Counted from the first letter of the stretch, positions 52,842 to 61,822 are shown. The stretch: 64,000 bases of DNA from Acidimicrobiales bacterium (GCA_025362585.1 JANYFR010000039.1:1-64000); one strand, 5' to 3'. Made by a program: numbers and translations. The notes: generated by a model not told the origin, from the letters alone.

Positions 52842-54064
52842 TGGTGCTCGACGCCGCGGACCACGTGGTCGTCGTCGGCGCGGGCTTCGCCGGATGGCGC
52901 TTTGTCGAGGCGTTGCGCCGTGACGGCTTCGCGGGAGCGGTGACGTTGATCGGCGACGAGGGTCACGCCCCCTACGACCGACCTCCCCTGTCCAAACAGG
53001 TGCTGGTCGGCAAGTGGGACGTTGAGCGAACGACCCTCGCGACGCCCGAACTGATCGCTCGACACGACGTGCGCCTACGACTGGGGGTGCCCGCGACCGG
53101 TCTCGACGTCACCTCGACCACGGTGCACCTGGCCGACGGCACCGAGGTGGCCGGTACGCACGTGGTCGTGGCGACCGGCGCGAGGGCCCGTCGCCTGCCG
53201 TACCACGCCGCGTCGCGCGTGCACTCGGTGCGCGGTCGCGACGACGTGGTGCGGCTCCTCACGGACCTCGCGCGCCTCGACGCCGGCTCGCCGGTCGCGG
53301 TGATCGGCGGTGGCTTCGTCGGGGCCGAGGTCGCCACGCAACTAAGGGCCAGGGGGCTTCGCCCAATCGTCCTCGAGGCGGCCGAGCGACCGCTGCTCGG
53401 CGTGTTGGGCGAGCGTGCGTCGTCGTGGCTCGCCCCCCTGGCGGCGGAGGCGGGCATCGAACTGCGCGTGGCCGTCGAGGTCCTGGACGTGCGCGACAAC
53501 GGCGCGGACCTGACCGTCACGTTCGGTAGCGGCCCGGCCCTGAACGTCGGCGTGGTCGTGCTCAGCGTGGGCGCCGAGCTCAACGTCGAGTGGCTCGCCA
53601 CCTCGGGTCTCACGATCGACAATGGGGTCGTCGTTGACGAGCACCTGATGGCGGCGGAACGAGTGGGCGCGATCGGTGACGTCGCGCGGTTCCGATGGCG
53701 GTCGGTCGCGGGCGACGAGTCGGTGCGTGTCGAGCACTGGGAGGTCGCCAACACGCACGCGGCGATGCTGGCCCGCTACTGGACCTCGGGCGTGGCGAGC
53801 GACGCGCTGCTCGTACCGTACTTCTGGTCCGACCAGTACGGCCAGAAGATCCAGATGTTGGGACACGCGCGACCGTCCGACGACGTCGTGATCGTGCGCG
53901 GCAGCCCGACCGACGCCAAGTGGCTCGCGCTGTACTCGCGGGGGGGCGTCGTGACGGGGATTCTCGCGCTGAGCCAGCCCCGTGCGCTGATGCGTTCGAA
54001 ACATTTACTCGAGTCGCCGACCACGCTCGAGCACGCCATCCTGGAAGCGCCCTGGGCCGCCTAA
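52841..54064 (+). CDS. FAD-dependent pyridine nucleotide oxidoreductase (ferredoxin reductase type)
   Basis: About 407 residues. Two Rossmann dinucleotide sites: HVVVVGAGFAGWRFVEAL at the N terminus (FAD) and PVAVIGGGFVGAEVATQL near 155 (NAD(P)H). APYDRPPLSKQVLVGKWD and VGAIGDVARFRW are typical of rubredoxin/rhodocoxin/ferredoxin reductases of oxygenase systems; the C-terminal reductase domain includes PYFWSDQYGQKIQMLGHAR. It would reduce a ferredoxin or similar carrier; the partner is not nearby. ATG 52841 is chosen from the TGATG overlap. It converges on glpK with shared stop bases (CTAA). Confidence 0.9.
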   Translation: MVLDAADHVVVVGAGFAGWRFVEALRRDGFAGAVTLIGDEGHAPYDRPPLSKQVLVGKWDVERTTLATPELIARHDVRLRLGVPATGLDVTSTTVHLADGTEVAGTHVVVATGARARRLPYHAASRVHSVRGRDDVVRLLTDLARLDAGSPVAVIGGGFVGAEVATQLRARGLRPIVLEAAERPLLGVLGERASSWLAPLAAEAGIELRVAVEVLDVRDNGADLTVTFGSGPALNVGVVVLSVGAELNVEWLATSGLTIDNGVVVDEHLMAAERVGAIGDVARFRWRSVAGDESVRVEHWEVANTHAAMLARYWTSGVASDALLVPYFWSDQYGQKIQMLGHARPSDDVVIVRGSPTDAKWLALYSRGGVVTGILALSQPRALMRSKHLLESPTTLEHAILEAPWAA

Positions 54065-55509
54065 AACTCGACGGCGCTCAGCTCGGGGATCGTGCGGGCC
54101 GCGCGCTGCACCGTCGTCGCCCACTCGTCGCGCAGTCGGCGCCGTTCGTCGACGGCAATGGTGGGGTGGAGGACCTCGGCGGGCGACCAGAGGGCCCCGA
54201 CGTCCTCGATGGTCAGGTAGCCGTCGCTCACGAGGGCCATCAGCCCGGCGCCGCGCGTCGTCGCCTCGCGTTCGGGCGACACCGCCACGCGCCGGCCCGT
54301 CAGGTCGGCGAGCCGTTGGACGAGGAACCGATTCGCGCTCATGCCGCCGTCGACGCGAATCTCCTCCAACCGAGTGGTGGTCTCGCGCTCGGCGGCGTCC
54401 ACGAGATCGGCGCCCCGCTGGGCGATCCCTTCGAGCACGGCGCGCACCATGTGGGCTCTGGTCGAGCCACGGGTGATACCGAAGAAGCCGCCTCGAGCAC
54501 CGAAGTCCCAGTAGGGAGTACCGAGTCCCGAGAGCGCGGGCACGAAGACGACCCCGTCGCTCGACGCGACCGACGACGCGAGCGCGTCGGTCTCGGCGGC
54601 GTCGCTGATCAGCCCTAGATCGTCACGCAGCCATTCGATGCAGGACCCCGCCGAGAGGACAATCCCCTCGAGACCCCAGGTCACCTCACCGTCGCGACTG
54701 TAGGCGACGATCGGAAAGCAGCCCGACGGGAATCGAGTCAGTGCGGAAGGTCCCGCGGGGCCGGTGACCATGTCGAGCATCGCGCCCGTGCCGAAGGTGA
54801 TCTTCGCCCCGCGCGCGACGCAGGACTGACCGAAGAGCGAGGCCGACTGGTCGCCCACGAGGGCCGTGATCATCGGCGAGCCGGGCAAGAGACTGGCCGG
54901 TCCGACATTGCACATCGTGTCAACGATGGACGGCATCATCGACCCGTCGAGGTCGAGCAGGGAGAGCACCCGCGCATCCCAGTGATCGACGTCGAGGGCG
55001 ACGAGTCCGTTGATCCCGGCGTTCGACCGGTCGGTCACGTGAGCCACCCCTTCGGTGAGGTGCCAGGCAATCCACGTTTCAATCGTGGCGAAGCGCAGTT
55101 GCGACGACGGCCGTCCCGACGCGCTGACGAGCCATCGAGCCTTCGTGGCCGACTGATTGGGCGCCAGTCGCAGGCCTTCGCCTTGCAGCATCAGGCAGTC
55201 AAGGACCGTGCGCAGATCCTGCCAGCCGAGGGCCGGTCCTACGGGGGTGCCGGTCACCGGATCAAAGACAATGGTGGTGGCGCGCTGGTTGGTGATCCCC
55301 ACCACGTCGCACGGACCACCGTCGCGCAGCGTGCGCCTCGCCAGGTCGATCGCCATTCGAGCGATCTCCGCCGCGTCGAGTTCGACCTCGCCGGGATTGG
55401 GCGACGTCACCGTCAGTCGTTGCTGATGGACGTGGCTCACCTCACCGAGAGTGTTCACGACTGCGGTGCGTACCGACGAGGTGCCCACGTCGATGGCGAG
55501 AGCAGTCAC
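54061..55509 (-). CDS. glpK: Glycerol kinase (FGGY family)
   Basis: About 482 residues of the FGGY sugar-kinase family. N-terminal phosphate loop: LAIDVGTSSVRTAVVNTLGE; then ITNQRATTIVFDPVTGTPVG (NQRET-like block), LGWQDLRT and FATIETWIAWHLT (WL.W-like block). The second half has KITFGTGAMLDM, then GLGTPYWDFGARGGFFGITR and VDGGMSANRFLVQRLADL. It phosphorylates glycerol to sn-glycerol-3-phosphate. IRIPA-type contacts that define true GlpK are not all exact, so another polyol is possible. GTG 55509 overlaps the upstream stop (GTGA). Confidence 0.88.
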   Translation of the reverse strand: MTALAIDVGTSSVRTAVVNTLGEVSHVHQQRLTVTSPNPGEVELDAAEIARMAIDLARRTLRDGGPCDVVGITNQRATTIVFDPVTGTPVGPALGWQDLRTVLDCLMLQGEGLRLAPNQSATKARWLVSASGRPSSQLRFATIETWIAWHLTEGVAHVTDRSNAGINGLVALDVDHWDARVLSLLDLDGSMMPSIVDTMCNVGPASLLPGSPMITALVGDQSASLFGQSCVARGAKITFGTGAMLDMVTGPAGPSALTRFPSGCFPIVAYSRDGEVTWGLEGIVLSAGSCIEWLRDDLGLISDAAETDALASSVASSDGVVFVPALSGLGTPYWDFGARGGFFGITRGSTRAHMVRAVLEGIAQRGADLVDAAERETTTRLEEIRVDGGMSANRFLVQRLADLTGRRVAVSPEREATTRGAGLMALVSDGYLTIEDVGALWSPAEVLHPTIAVDERRRLRDEWATTVQRAARTIPELSAVEF

Positions 55510-56957
55510 CACGGCGGTCCTCCGAGGCCCAGCACCCCGGGATTCATGATGCCCATCGGGTCGAGCACGGCCTTCATCGCGACGAGCAGGGGGTAGGCAG
55601 TGTCGAGCGCGGACGAGACGAAGCGTGCTCGATTGCGTCCCACGCCGTGGTGGTGGCTGAGCGCCCCACCGCATTCGAGCACCGCCGCCGTCGCCACGTC
55701 CCACGCGGTCCGGTAGAAACCGGGTACGTCGTCGGTCGGTCGCCCCGCGAAAGTGAAGTACAGACACGCGCCGTCGAGGTAGGCGTGCGATTGGTGCACG
55801 GTGGCGACCGTCATGTCGGGCAGAGCCAAGAGCGCCGACGTCACCGCTCGACGCATTGGCGGCAACGTCGCCCAGGGCCCGGCGACCTCGATGGTGTCGA
55901 CGACGACGCCGTGCTCCCAGAGCGGCGCGAGTGCGCCGACGTCGTTGCGGTGCGTGAGCCAGCGTGCGACGAGTTCGGTCTCGAGAGAGTCCCCGCCGGC
56001 ACACTCCCTGTCCACGATGGTCATGGCGGCCTCGACGAGCAGCTCGTCACCTTCGTCGAGGACGATGAGGGCGCACCCGCCGACCTCGAAGTTGCGCTGG
56101 GACTCCTTCTCGTCGTAGAGGCGCAGCACGGCCGGACGCGCACCGCGTTGCATAATTCGCCGACAGGCCTCGAGGCCCTCGTCAAAGGTCGCGAACGCGT
56201 ACGCCGCACGCCGTTCGAAGGCCGGCAGTGGTTGCATGACCAGGGTCGCCTGCGTGATGACGCCGAGCGTTCCCTCAGATCCGACGAAGAGCGCGACGAG
56301 GTCGGGACCGACCGCTTGACGTGGTCCGCGTCCCCCGACGTCGATTTCGGTTCCGTCGGCGAGAACCACCCGCAGGCCCCGCACGATGTCCTCGATCTTG
56401 CCGTAGCGGTTGGAGAACTGGCCGGCGCCGCGACAGGCGATCCACCCCCCGACGGTCGCGAGCTCGAAGGACTGGGGGAAGTGGCCCACCGTCCAGCCGA
56501 GGGTGTTGACGTGACGTTCGAGGTCCGGTCCGAAGAGCCCGGCCTCTACCCGGACCGTGCCCGAGACGGCGTCCACGTCGAGAATCTGGTCGAGTCCACC
56601 GAGGTCGAGGGCGATCGCGCCCGGTGGCGCGAGCGCGCCGCCCGCGACACCGGAGCGACCACCCTGGGGCGTGACGGCGATGCCGAAGTCTGACGCGGCG
56701 GCGAGGATGCGCGGCAGCTCCGACGCGCGCGTGGGCCGAACGACGACCCCGGGCCACTGGGGCACCCGGCCGGCTGCGACGTCGCGAATGGTGATTGGCC
56801 ACCAGTCGCGCCCGTGATCGGCGCGAACGCCGTCACTGACGTCGTAGGCGACTTGGGCGGACTCGAGGGCCTCGAGAAATCTCGCCGACACCGGCGCGGG
56901 AACGGGACCCGCAAACGAGCCATTCGGATACTCGTTGGGCATCGTTGGGCGGGTCAT
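55506..56957 (-). CDS. FAD-linked oxidase resembling alkyl-dihydroxyacetonephosphate synthase
   Basis: A 483-residue VAO-family flavoprotein. FAD domain: VTPQGGRSGVAGGALAPPGA, HFPQSFELATVGGWIACRGA and NRYGKIEDIVRGLRVVLADG. C domain: SEGTLGVITQATLVMQPLPA and GGALSHHHGVGRNRARF. The PQSFELATVGGW and SHHHGVG stretches match alkyl-DHAP synthases (AGPS), whose three adjacent histidines are catalytic; lactate and glycolate oxidases usually have SGEHGIG there. AGPS swaps the acyl chain of acyl-DHAP for a fatty alcohol, making an ether bond. Its place between glpD and glpK fits DHAP metabolism. Shorter than animal AGPS; whether ether lipids are made is unproven. Confidence 0.82.
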   Translation of the reverse strand: MTRPTMPNEYPNGSFAGPVPAPVSARFLEALESAQVAYDVSDGVRADHGRDWWPITIRDVAAGRVPQWPGVVVRPTRASELPRILAAASDFGIAVTPQGGRSGVAGGALAPPGAIALDLGGLDQILDVDAVSGTVRVEAGLFGPDLERHVNTLGWTVGHFPQSFELATVGGWIACRGAGQFSNRYGKIEDIVRGLRVVLADGTEIDVGGRGPRQAVGPDLVALFVGSEGTLGVITQATLVMQPLPAFERRAAYAFATFDEGLEACRRIMQRGARPAVLRLYDEKESQRNFEVGGCALIVLDEGDELLVEAAMTIVDRECAGGDSLETELVARWLTHRNDVGALAPLWEHGVVVDTIEVAGPWATLPPMRRAVTSALLALPDMTVATVHQSHAYLDGACLYFTFAGRPTDDVPGFYRTAWDVATAAVLECGGALSHHHGVGRNRARFVSSALDTAYPLLVAMKAVLDPMGIMNPGVLGLGGPPW

Positions 56958-56966
56958 CGTTGCACC

Positions 56967-58595
56967 TTACAGAGGCAGACCGGCGGCCGAGAACTCCGCG
57001 GCGACGAGGGTCTGGTACGCCGCGATCTGGCGTTCGACCTCCTCGTCGCTCCAACGCAACTCCGGCGCGACGAGGCGCGCGACGGTGGGCGCCGCGGCGA
57101 GCGTCGCGCGAGCGTCGTGCAGGTGCGCGCGGGTCCGACGAGTCAGCAGGTCGACGAGTGAGGTGGCCATCTCGTGACGCACGCCGTAGAGGAACTCGGC
57201 ACCGACGTAGGGTTGGCCCGCGATGAGCGGCGTCCCGAGCGACGGTTCCGACGAGGCGAGGTCCAGTACCGCGATGGCGTCGTCACCGAACCGTCGGTAC
57301 AGGTGCGTCTCGAGCGACGTCAACGGACGCCACGTCCCGTAGCCGTGCAGGCGCAGGCTCTTCGTGGAGGTGTGCGCGAGGTCCTTGATGTAAGGCTTCA
57401 GCGCGTCGACGGCGTCCTCCGCCATCTGGCGGTAGGTGGTCCACTTGCCACCGGTGACGTGGATCACCCCGTCGTGGGTATCGGTCACCTGGTGACGACG
57501 TGACAGGTCGGCGGTCCGCTCCTTCACTCTCGTACCCGCGACTGGGGCGAGCAGGGGACGAAGCCCGGCCCAGACCCCGGTGACGTCGGCGAGTGTCAAC
57601 GCTGACGACGTCGACGCGTTCACGGCGTCGAGGAGATAGGCCACGTCCTCGGGAGTGCAGTAGGGAGTGTCGATGTCGTCGTGGTAGGCGGTGTCGGTGG
57701 TGCCAATGAAGGTGTAGGGCGCGTCCTCGAAGGGCACCACGAAGATGCTCCGCCGATCGTTCGCGACGTTGAACACGGCCGCGACGTCGGCCGGCAGCCG
57801 GTCTCGGGCCACGCTCACGTGAACACCTTTCGCCGGCGTGATCCGCCGCGACGGGGCATGTTCGGCCAGGGCGAAGACGTCGTCGGCCCAGACGCCGGTG
57901 GCGTTGACGACGGCCCCCGTGCGCAGCGTGATCGTCGTTGCCGCGACCACGTCCTCACAGGACACCGCGGTGCAGCGCCCGGACGAATCGTGGACGACGT
58001 CAATGGCGCGCAGGTACGTCGCCACGTCCGCCCCGTAGTCGAGGGCCGCGGTCTTGGCGAGCGTGAGGGCGACGCGCGCGTCGTCGCCGCGCGCGTCGAG
58101 GTAGATGAAACCGGCAACGAGCCGCTCGGCGTTGAGCGTCGGAAGGTGGGCGAGGGCCTCGGCGCGCGTGATCCTTCGATGACGCTCGCCAATGCGCCAC
58201 GCGCCACTCAGATCGTAGATGCGCAACGCCGTGGCGTAGCCCTTCACGACCGCCTTCGAGACGACGCCGTCGCGCCCGAAGAGTGGGACGAGAAAGGGGA
58301 GGGGCCGCACCAAAAAGGGCGCGTTCTCCAAGAGGCGCTGACGCTCGCGCAGGTTCTCGTAGACCAGGCGAAACTCCTTCTGTTGCAAGTAACGAAGGCC
58401 CCCGTGGACCATCTTGGACGACTTCGAGCTCGTGCCCGATGCCAGGTCCCCACGATCAATCAGGGCGACCTTCAACCCCCTCGCCGCAGCGTCCAGTGCG
58501 ACACCGGCGCCGGTCATGCCCGCGCCAATGACGACGAGGTCGTAGGTGGACTGGGCCATGGCCGAGAGGGCGACGTCGCGCGAGAAGGAGACCAT
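56967..58595 (-). CDS. glpD: Glycerol-3-phosphate dehydrogenase
   Basis: About 542 residues (530 if ATG 58559 is used). FAD site: YDLVVIGAGMTGAGVALDAA, then ARGLKVALIDRGDLASGTSS; family block KMVHGGLRYLQQKEFRLVYE; late blocks FIGTTDTAYHDD, GVIHVTGGKWTTYRQMAEDA. The C-terminal helical domain is present. It oxidises glycerol-3-phosphate to DHAP at the membrane, passing electrons to quinone. It leads the glpD, AGPS-like, glpK run (gap of nine bases to the next gene). No strong ribosome site precedes either ATG. Confidence 0.92.
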   Translation of the reverse strand: MVSFSRDVALSAMAQSTYDLVVIGAGMTGAGVALDAAARGLKVALIDRGDLASGTSSKSSKMVHGGLRYLQQKEFRLVYENLRERQRLLENAPFLVRPLPFLVPLFGRDGVVSKAVVKGYATALRIYDLSGAWRIGERHRRITRAEALAHLPTLNAERLVAGFIYLDARGDDARVALTLAKTAALDYGADVATYLRAIDVVHDSSGRCTAVSCEDVVAATTITLRTGAVVNATGVWADDVFALAEHAPSRRITPAKGVHVSVARDRLPADVAAVFNVANDRRSIFVVPFEDAPYTFIGTTDTAYHDDIDTPYCTPEDVAYLLDAVNASTSSALTLADVTGVWAGLRPLLAPVAGTRVKERTADLSRRHQVTDTHDGVIHVTGGKWTTYRQMAEDAVDALKPYIKDLAHTSTKSLRLHGYGTWRPLTSLETHLYRRFGDDAIAVLDLASSEPSLGTPLIAGQPYVGAEFLYGVRHEMATSLVDLLTRRTRAHLHDARATLAAAPTVARLVAPELRWSDEEVERQIAAYQTLVAAEFSAAGLPL

Positions 58596-58622
58596 TACGT
58601 TATCGTGACACACCGTTCGAGG

Positions 58623-58628
58623 TACCTT
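58623..58628 (+). promoter_or_regulatory. -10 box of a leaderless promoter for the acyl-CoA dehydrogenase
   Basis: TACCTT with 7 bases to ATG 58636. The 40-base gap to glpD must hold both divergent promoters. Confidence 0.45.
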
Positions 58629-58635
58629 TCTACGT

Positions 58636-59805
58636 ATGGACTTCCAACTCAACGACGAGCTCCTCGGGCTCCAACAAAGCGTGCGCCGATTAGCTCAGGA
58701 AAAGATCAAGCCCCGCGCGCGAGAGATCGACACGACCGGGACCTACCCCCAGGACCTCTTCGAGGAGTTTCGTAAGGCCGACCTGCTGGGCCTCTGCATC
58801 CCCGAAGAGTACGGCGGCTCCGGTGCCGGCATTATGGGACTGACCGTCACCATTGAAGAGGTGACCAAATACTCGAACGTCTTGGGTCTGATGTTGTTGC
58901 TGACGCGCCTGCCGACGGGGCCAATCATGATCGCGGGCACCGAACAGCAGAAACTGCGCTACCTCCCGGGTATCGCCACGGGCAGCCACCGAGCGGCCTT
59001 CTGTCTCTCCGAGCCCGGCGCCGGTTCGGACGTCGCGGGAATGCAGACGCGAGCGACGGCCGATCCCGACGTCGAGGGCGGCTACATCCTCAACGGGACG
59101 AAGTGCTGGATCTCGGGTGGCATGCAGGCCGATTGGTTCGTCGTTTTCGCCAAGACCGGCGACGTCACGTCGCGTCAGCACACCGAGATCGCGAGCTTCA
59201 TCGTGGACGGCGACTCTCCAGGCCTCTCGCGCCCGCGCGTCGACAAGAAGATGGGGGTCAAGGGGATCGACACCGCCGAGATCGTCTTCGACCAGGTGAA
59301 GGTCGCGCCGGAGCAAGTCCTGGGCGGAGGGTTCGCGCTCGTCATGCAGTCGCTCAACGCCATGCGTCCCATCGTCGCCGCGCGGGGTCTCGGACTCGCC
59401 GAAGGCGCTCTGATGTACGCGACCGAGTACGTGAAGCAACGCCCCGCGTTCGGCCGGACGATTGCCGAGTTTCAAGGAATCCAGTGGGAGATCGCCAAGT
59501 GCGCAACCGAGATTGAGGCCGCCCGACTCCTGACCTACCGGGCCGCGTGGCTCGCCGACCAGGGCAAGTTCACGAAAGAGTACGTGCCGATGCTATCGAT
59601 GTGTAAGTACTACGCCTCCGAGGTCGCCGTGAAGGCGTCGGGTCTCGCACTCCAACTGTTGGGCGCTGCCGGGTACATGGAGGAACACTTGACGGAGCTC
59701 TACTACCGCGACGCCGCCCAGCTGAGGATCGTCGAGGGAACGAGCCAGGTGCAGCTGGGTCTCATTGGTAAGGGAGTCCTCGGCCACGACCTGTGGTGGG
59801 ACTAG
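58636..59805 (+). CDS. Acyl-CoA dehydrogenase
   Basis: A 389-residue flavoprotein. Blocks in order: FRKADLLGLCIPEEYGGSGA, AAFCLSEPGAGSDVAGMQTR (FAD contact), CWISGGMQADWFVVFAKTG, VKGIDTAEIVFDQVKVAPEQ, QRPAFGRTIAEFQGIQWEIA and YYRDAAQLRIVEGTSQVQLG. The catalytic glutamate is expected in the final EGTSQVQ region. It introduces a 2,3 double bond into acyl-CoA. The next gene, 33 bases on, is an alpha-methylacyl-CoA racemase, so branched-chain acyl-CoAs are a likely substrate. Confidence 0.92.
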   Translation: MDFQLNDELLGLQQSVRRLAQEKIKPRAREIDTTGTYPQDLFEEFRKADLLGLCIPEEYGGSGAGIMGLTVTIEEVTKYSNVLGLMLLLTRLPTGPIMIAGTEQQKLRYLPGIATGSHRAAFCLSEPGAGSDVAGMQTRATADPDVEGGYILNGTKCWISGGMQADWFVVFAKTGDVTSRQHTEIASFIVDGDSPGLSRPRVDKKMGVKGIDTAEIVFDQVKVAPEQVLGGGFALVMQSLNAMRPIVAARGLGLAEGALMYATEYVKQRPAFGRTIAEFQGIQWEIAKCATEIEAARLLTYRAAWLADQGKFTKEYVPMLSMCKYYASEVAVKASGLALQLLGAAGYMEEHLTELYYRDAAQLRIVEGTSQVQLGLIGKGVLGHDLWWD

Positions 59806-59837
59806 GACCGCCAGGTTCGTAGGGACGGGATGAGATC

Positions 59838-60971
59838 GTGAGTGGGCCGCTCGACGGAATGAAGGTCATCGAACTGGCGGGCATCGGACCAAGCCCGTAC
59901 GCCTGCATGCTCCTCGCGGACCTCGGAGCCGACGTCTTGCGGCTCGAACGCGGCGACGTCAATGCCGAGGCGACGACGACGTGGGATCTGTTGAATCGGT
60001 CGCGCCACTCGGTCGCCGTTGATCTGAAGTGTCCCGCCGGCCGTGACCTCGTACTCGAGCTCTGTGACCAGGCCGACGCGTTGATCGAGGGCTTTCGTCC
60101 CGGGGTCACTGAACGTCTCGGCCTCGGGCCCGACGACGTGCTCGCACGCAACCCTCGTCTGGTCTACGGGCGCATGACGGGCTACGGTCAGGCCGGTCCA
60201 CTCGCACAACGCGCCGGCCACGACATCAACTTCATCGCCCTGTCGGGCGCGCTGTGGGCCTTCGGGCGCCGCGGCGACGCCCCGGTACCCCCGCTCAACC
60301 TCGTGGGCGACTTCGGCGGGGGAGGCCTGTTTCTCGCCTTTGGCGTCGTGTCGGCGGTCCTGTCGGCGCGCGCGACCGGCGAAGGTCAGGTGGTCGACGC
60401 CTCGATGGTCGACGGCACGGCGTCGATGATGACGATGACGCACTCGTTCTTGAACAACGGTTACTGGACCGAGGAGCGGGGCGTCAATCTCCTCGACACC
60501 GGCGCCCCGTTCTACGAGGTCTACGAGACGAGTGACGCGAAGTACGTGGCGGTCGGGGCGATCGAGTCCCAATTCTACGCGGAACTCGTGCGCGGTCTCG
60601 GCCTCGATCCAGCGAGCATGGCTCCCCAGTTCGATCGCGCCTCGTGGCCGGCGATCAAGGAGCTCTTCGCCGACATCTTCTCCTCAAAGTCGCGCGACGA
60701 ATGGACCGAGCACTTCGCCAACGTCGACGCCTGCGTGACGCCCGTCTTGAGTCCCCGCGAGGCGGTCAATCACCCCCATAACGTCGCGCGTGACGTCTTC
60801 GTCACTGCGCCGGTGGTGCAGCCCTCGCCGGCGCCACGATTTTCAAAGACCCCCGGGTCGATTGGGCCTCCGCCGCGCACCCCCGGATCCGGCACCCGGA
60901 TCGGCCTGGCGTCGTGGGGAATCAGCGATGAACGCCAGGCCGCGTTTCGCGAAGCGGGGGCGCTCGGTTAG
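59838..60971 (+). CDS. Alpha-methylacyl-CoA racemase (family III CoA-transferase fold)
   Basis: A 377-residue CaiB/BaiF-fold protein. GMKVIELAGIGPSPYACMLL opens the family. AQRAGHDINFIALSGAL carries the racemase histidine of the GHDINY-type motif, and PPLNLVGDFGGGGLFLAFGV carries the aspartate; GQVVDASMVDGTASMM follows. These are the marks of AMACR/MCR rather than of CoA-transferases, which have a catalytic Asp in a different context. It interconverts 2R- and 2S-methylacyl-CoA so that branched chains can enter beta-oxidation. GTG 59838 follows a GGGATGAGA ribosome site. It converges on the next gene with a shared TTAG. Confidence 0.88.
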   Translation: MSGPLDGMKVIELAGIGPSPYACMLLADLGADVLRLERGDVNAEATTTWDLLNRSRHSVAVDLKCPAGRDLVLELCDQADALIEGFRPGVTERLGLGPDDVLARNPRLVYGRMTGYGQAGPLAQRAGHDINFIALSGALWAFGRRGDAPVPPLNLVGDFGGGGLFLAFGVVSAVLSARATGEGQVVDASMVDGTASMMTMTHSFLNNGYWTEERGVNLLDTGAPFYEVYETSDAKYVAVGAIESQFYAELVRGLGLDPASMAPQFDRASWPAIKELFADIFSSKSRDEWTEHFANVDACVTPVLSPREAVNHPHNVARDVFVTAPVVQPSPAPRFSKTPGSIGPPPRTPGSGTRIGLASWGISDERQAAFREAGALG

Positions 60972-61204
60972 ATGTTGACGACGGGACAGGTCAGAGTGCG
61001 GGTAATGCCCGGGACCTTCTGGATCGCCCCGACAATGAACTTTCCGAGGTCGTCGACGCTCTCGGCCGTGCAACGAACGATGACGTCGTAGGGGCCCGTC
61101 ACCTCGTAGGACTCGAGAACGCCCGGGACCGCCCGCGTTGCCAACACCACAGCTTCACTCGAGCCGATCTCGGACTGGATCAAGATGTACGCCTGGACGC
61201 CCAT
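60968..61204 (-). CDS. Stand-alone Lrp/AsnC ligand-binding (RAM) domain protein
   Basis: A 78-residue protein consisting only of the RAM domain found at the C terminus of Lrp/AsnC regulators: VQAYILIQSEIGSSEAVVLA, AVPGVLESYEVTGPYDVIVR, VPGITRTLTCPVV. No DNA-binding helix-turn-helix is present. Such single-domain proteins form decamers and may bind amino acids or modulate full-length Lrp proteins. ATG 61204 has AAAGGTTCC upstream. Confidence 0.82.
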   Translation of the reverse strand: MGVQAYILIQSEIGSSEAVVLATRAVPGVLESYEVTGPYDVIVRCTAESVDDLGKFIVGAIQKVPGITRTLTCPVVNI

Positions 61205-61256
61205 AGGAACCTTTCGTTTTAAGTCCCTCCATATTGCCTGTTTCGTCGGACCTTCG

Positions 61257-61475
61257 CTAATCGTCGCGGAAGCGCTTGCCCACGTGCCACTGGAAGCAGT
61301 AGTCGCAGCGGTACGCGTTGAGGTCCACCCCCGACAGCGTCCAGGCCAACTGCGCGGCGCCCCGGGCTTCGGCCTCGGTCCGGTACGAGTTCTTCGCTCG
61401 GCCCTCGCTGGTGAAGTGGGAGGCGACGCGACCGAGCGCTCGATCGGGCTGGACGGGTCGGCGACGGTGTTTCAT
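61257..61475 (-). CDS. Small hypothetical protein with a CxxC site
   Basis: A 72-residue basic protein. The end NAYRCDYCFQWHVGKRFRDD has a CxxC followed by a histidine, suggesting half a zinc-binding site. The layout (basic N terminus, SYRTEAEARGAAQ, then CxxCxxWHVG) is one I associate with small conserved actinobacterial proteins. Function unknown. It is divergent from the DUF3039 gene, with promoter regions that overlap within about 40 bases. Confidence 0.6.
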   Translation of the reverse strand: MKHRRRPVQPDRALGRVASHFTSEGRAKNSYRTEAEARGAAQLAWTLSGVDLNAYRCDYCFQWHVGKRFRDD

Positions 61476-61500
61476 GGCACTATGAGACTAACGAGGTCGG

Positions 61501-61506
61501 TATGGT
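61501..61506 (+). promoter_or_regulatory. -10 box of a leaderless promoter for the DUF3039 gene
   Basis: TATGGT with 7 bases to GTG 61514. If right, the ATG at 61502, which opens the longest frame, lies inside the promoter and is not the start. Confidence 0.45.
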
Positions 61507-61513
61507 GCTAATC

Positions 61514-61798
61514 GTGACTGTGCAGCCCCAGACCGAACTGGTCGTTCACTCAACGCCAGAGTTGGACGACGGCGAACACGAGCGTTTCACGCATATTGTG
61601 CTCGAGGGCTACACCTCGAAGGATGGCGAGCTCGTGGCGCTCGATAATTCGGTCGTCGGTGGAATGATCAACGCGACGCCGGTCAAAGCGCTCTGCGGCA
61701 AGGTGTGGGTCCCCGGACGCGATCCCCAGAAGTATCCACTCTGCCCCACCTGCCGAGAGATCGCGCAGTCGCTCGGGTGGTCGCTGCCGAACGGTTGA
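61514..61798 (+). CDS. DUF3039-family protein
   Basis: About 94 residues matching DUF3039, a small family typical of actinobacteria: HIVLEGYTSKDGELVALDNS, then VVGGMINATPVKALCGKVWV and PGRDPQKYPLCPTCREIAQS. The three cysteines (ALCGK, LCPTC) and histidine form a likely zinc site. Function unknown. GTG 61514 is preferred on leaderless spacing over ATG 61502, which adds four residues. Confidence 0.85.
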   Translation: MTVQPQTELVVHSTPELDDGEHERFTHIVLEGYTSKDGELVALDNSVVGGMINATPVKALCGKVWVPGRDPQKYPLCPTCREIAQSLGWSLPNG

Positions 61799-61822
61799 GT
61801 GGGCCGCACCAACGAGGCCCCG

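Noticed and set aside
59838-60971. CaiB-type CoA-transferase
   Set aside because: The GHDIN and NLVGDFGGGG blocks are those of alpha-methylacyl-CoA racemases.
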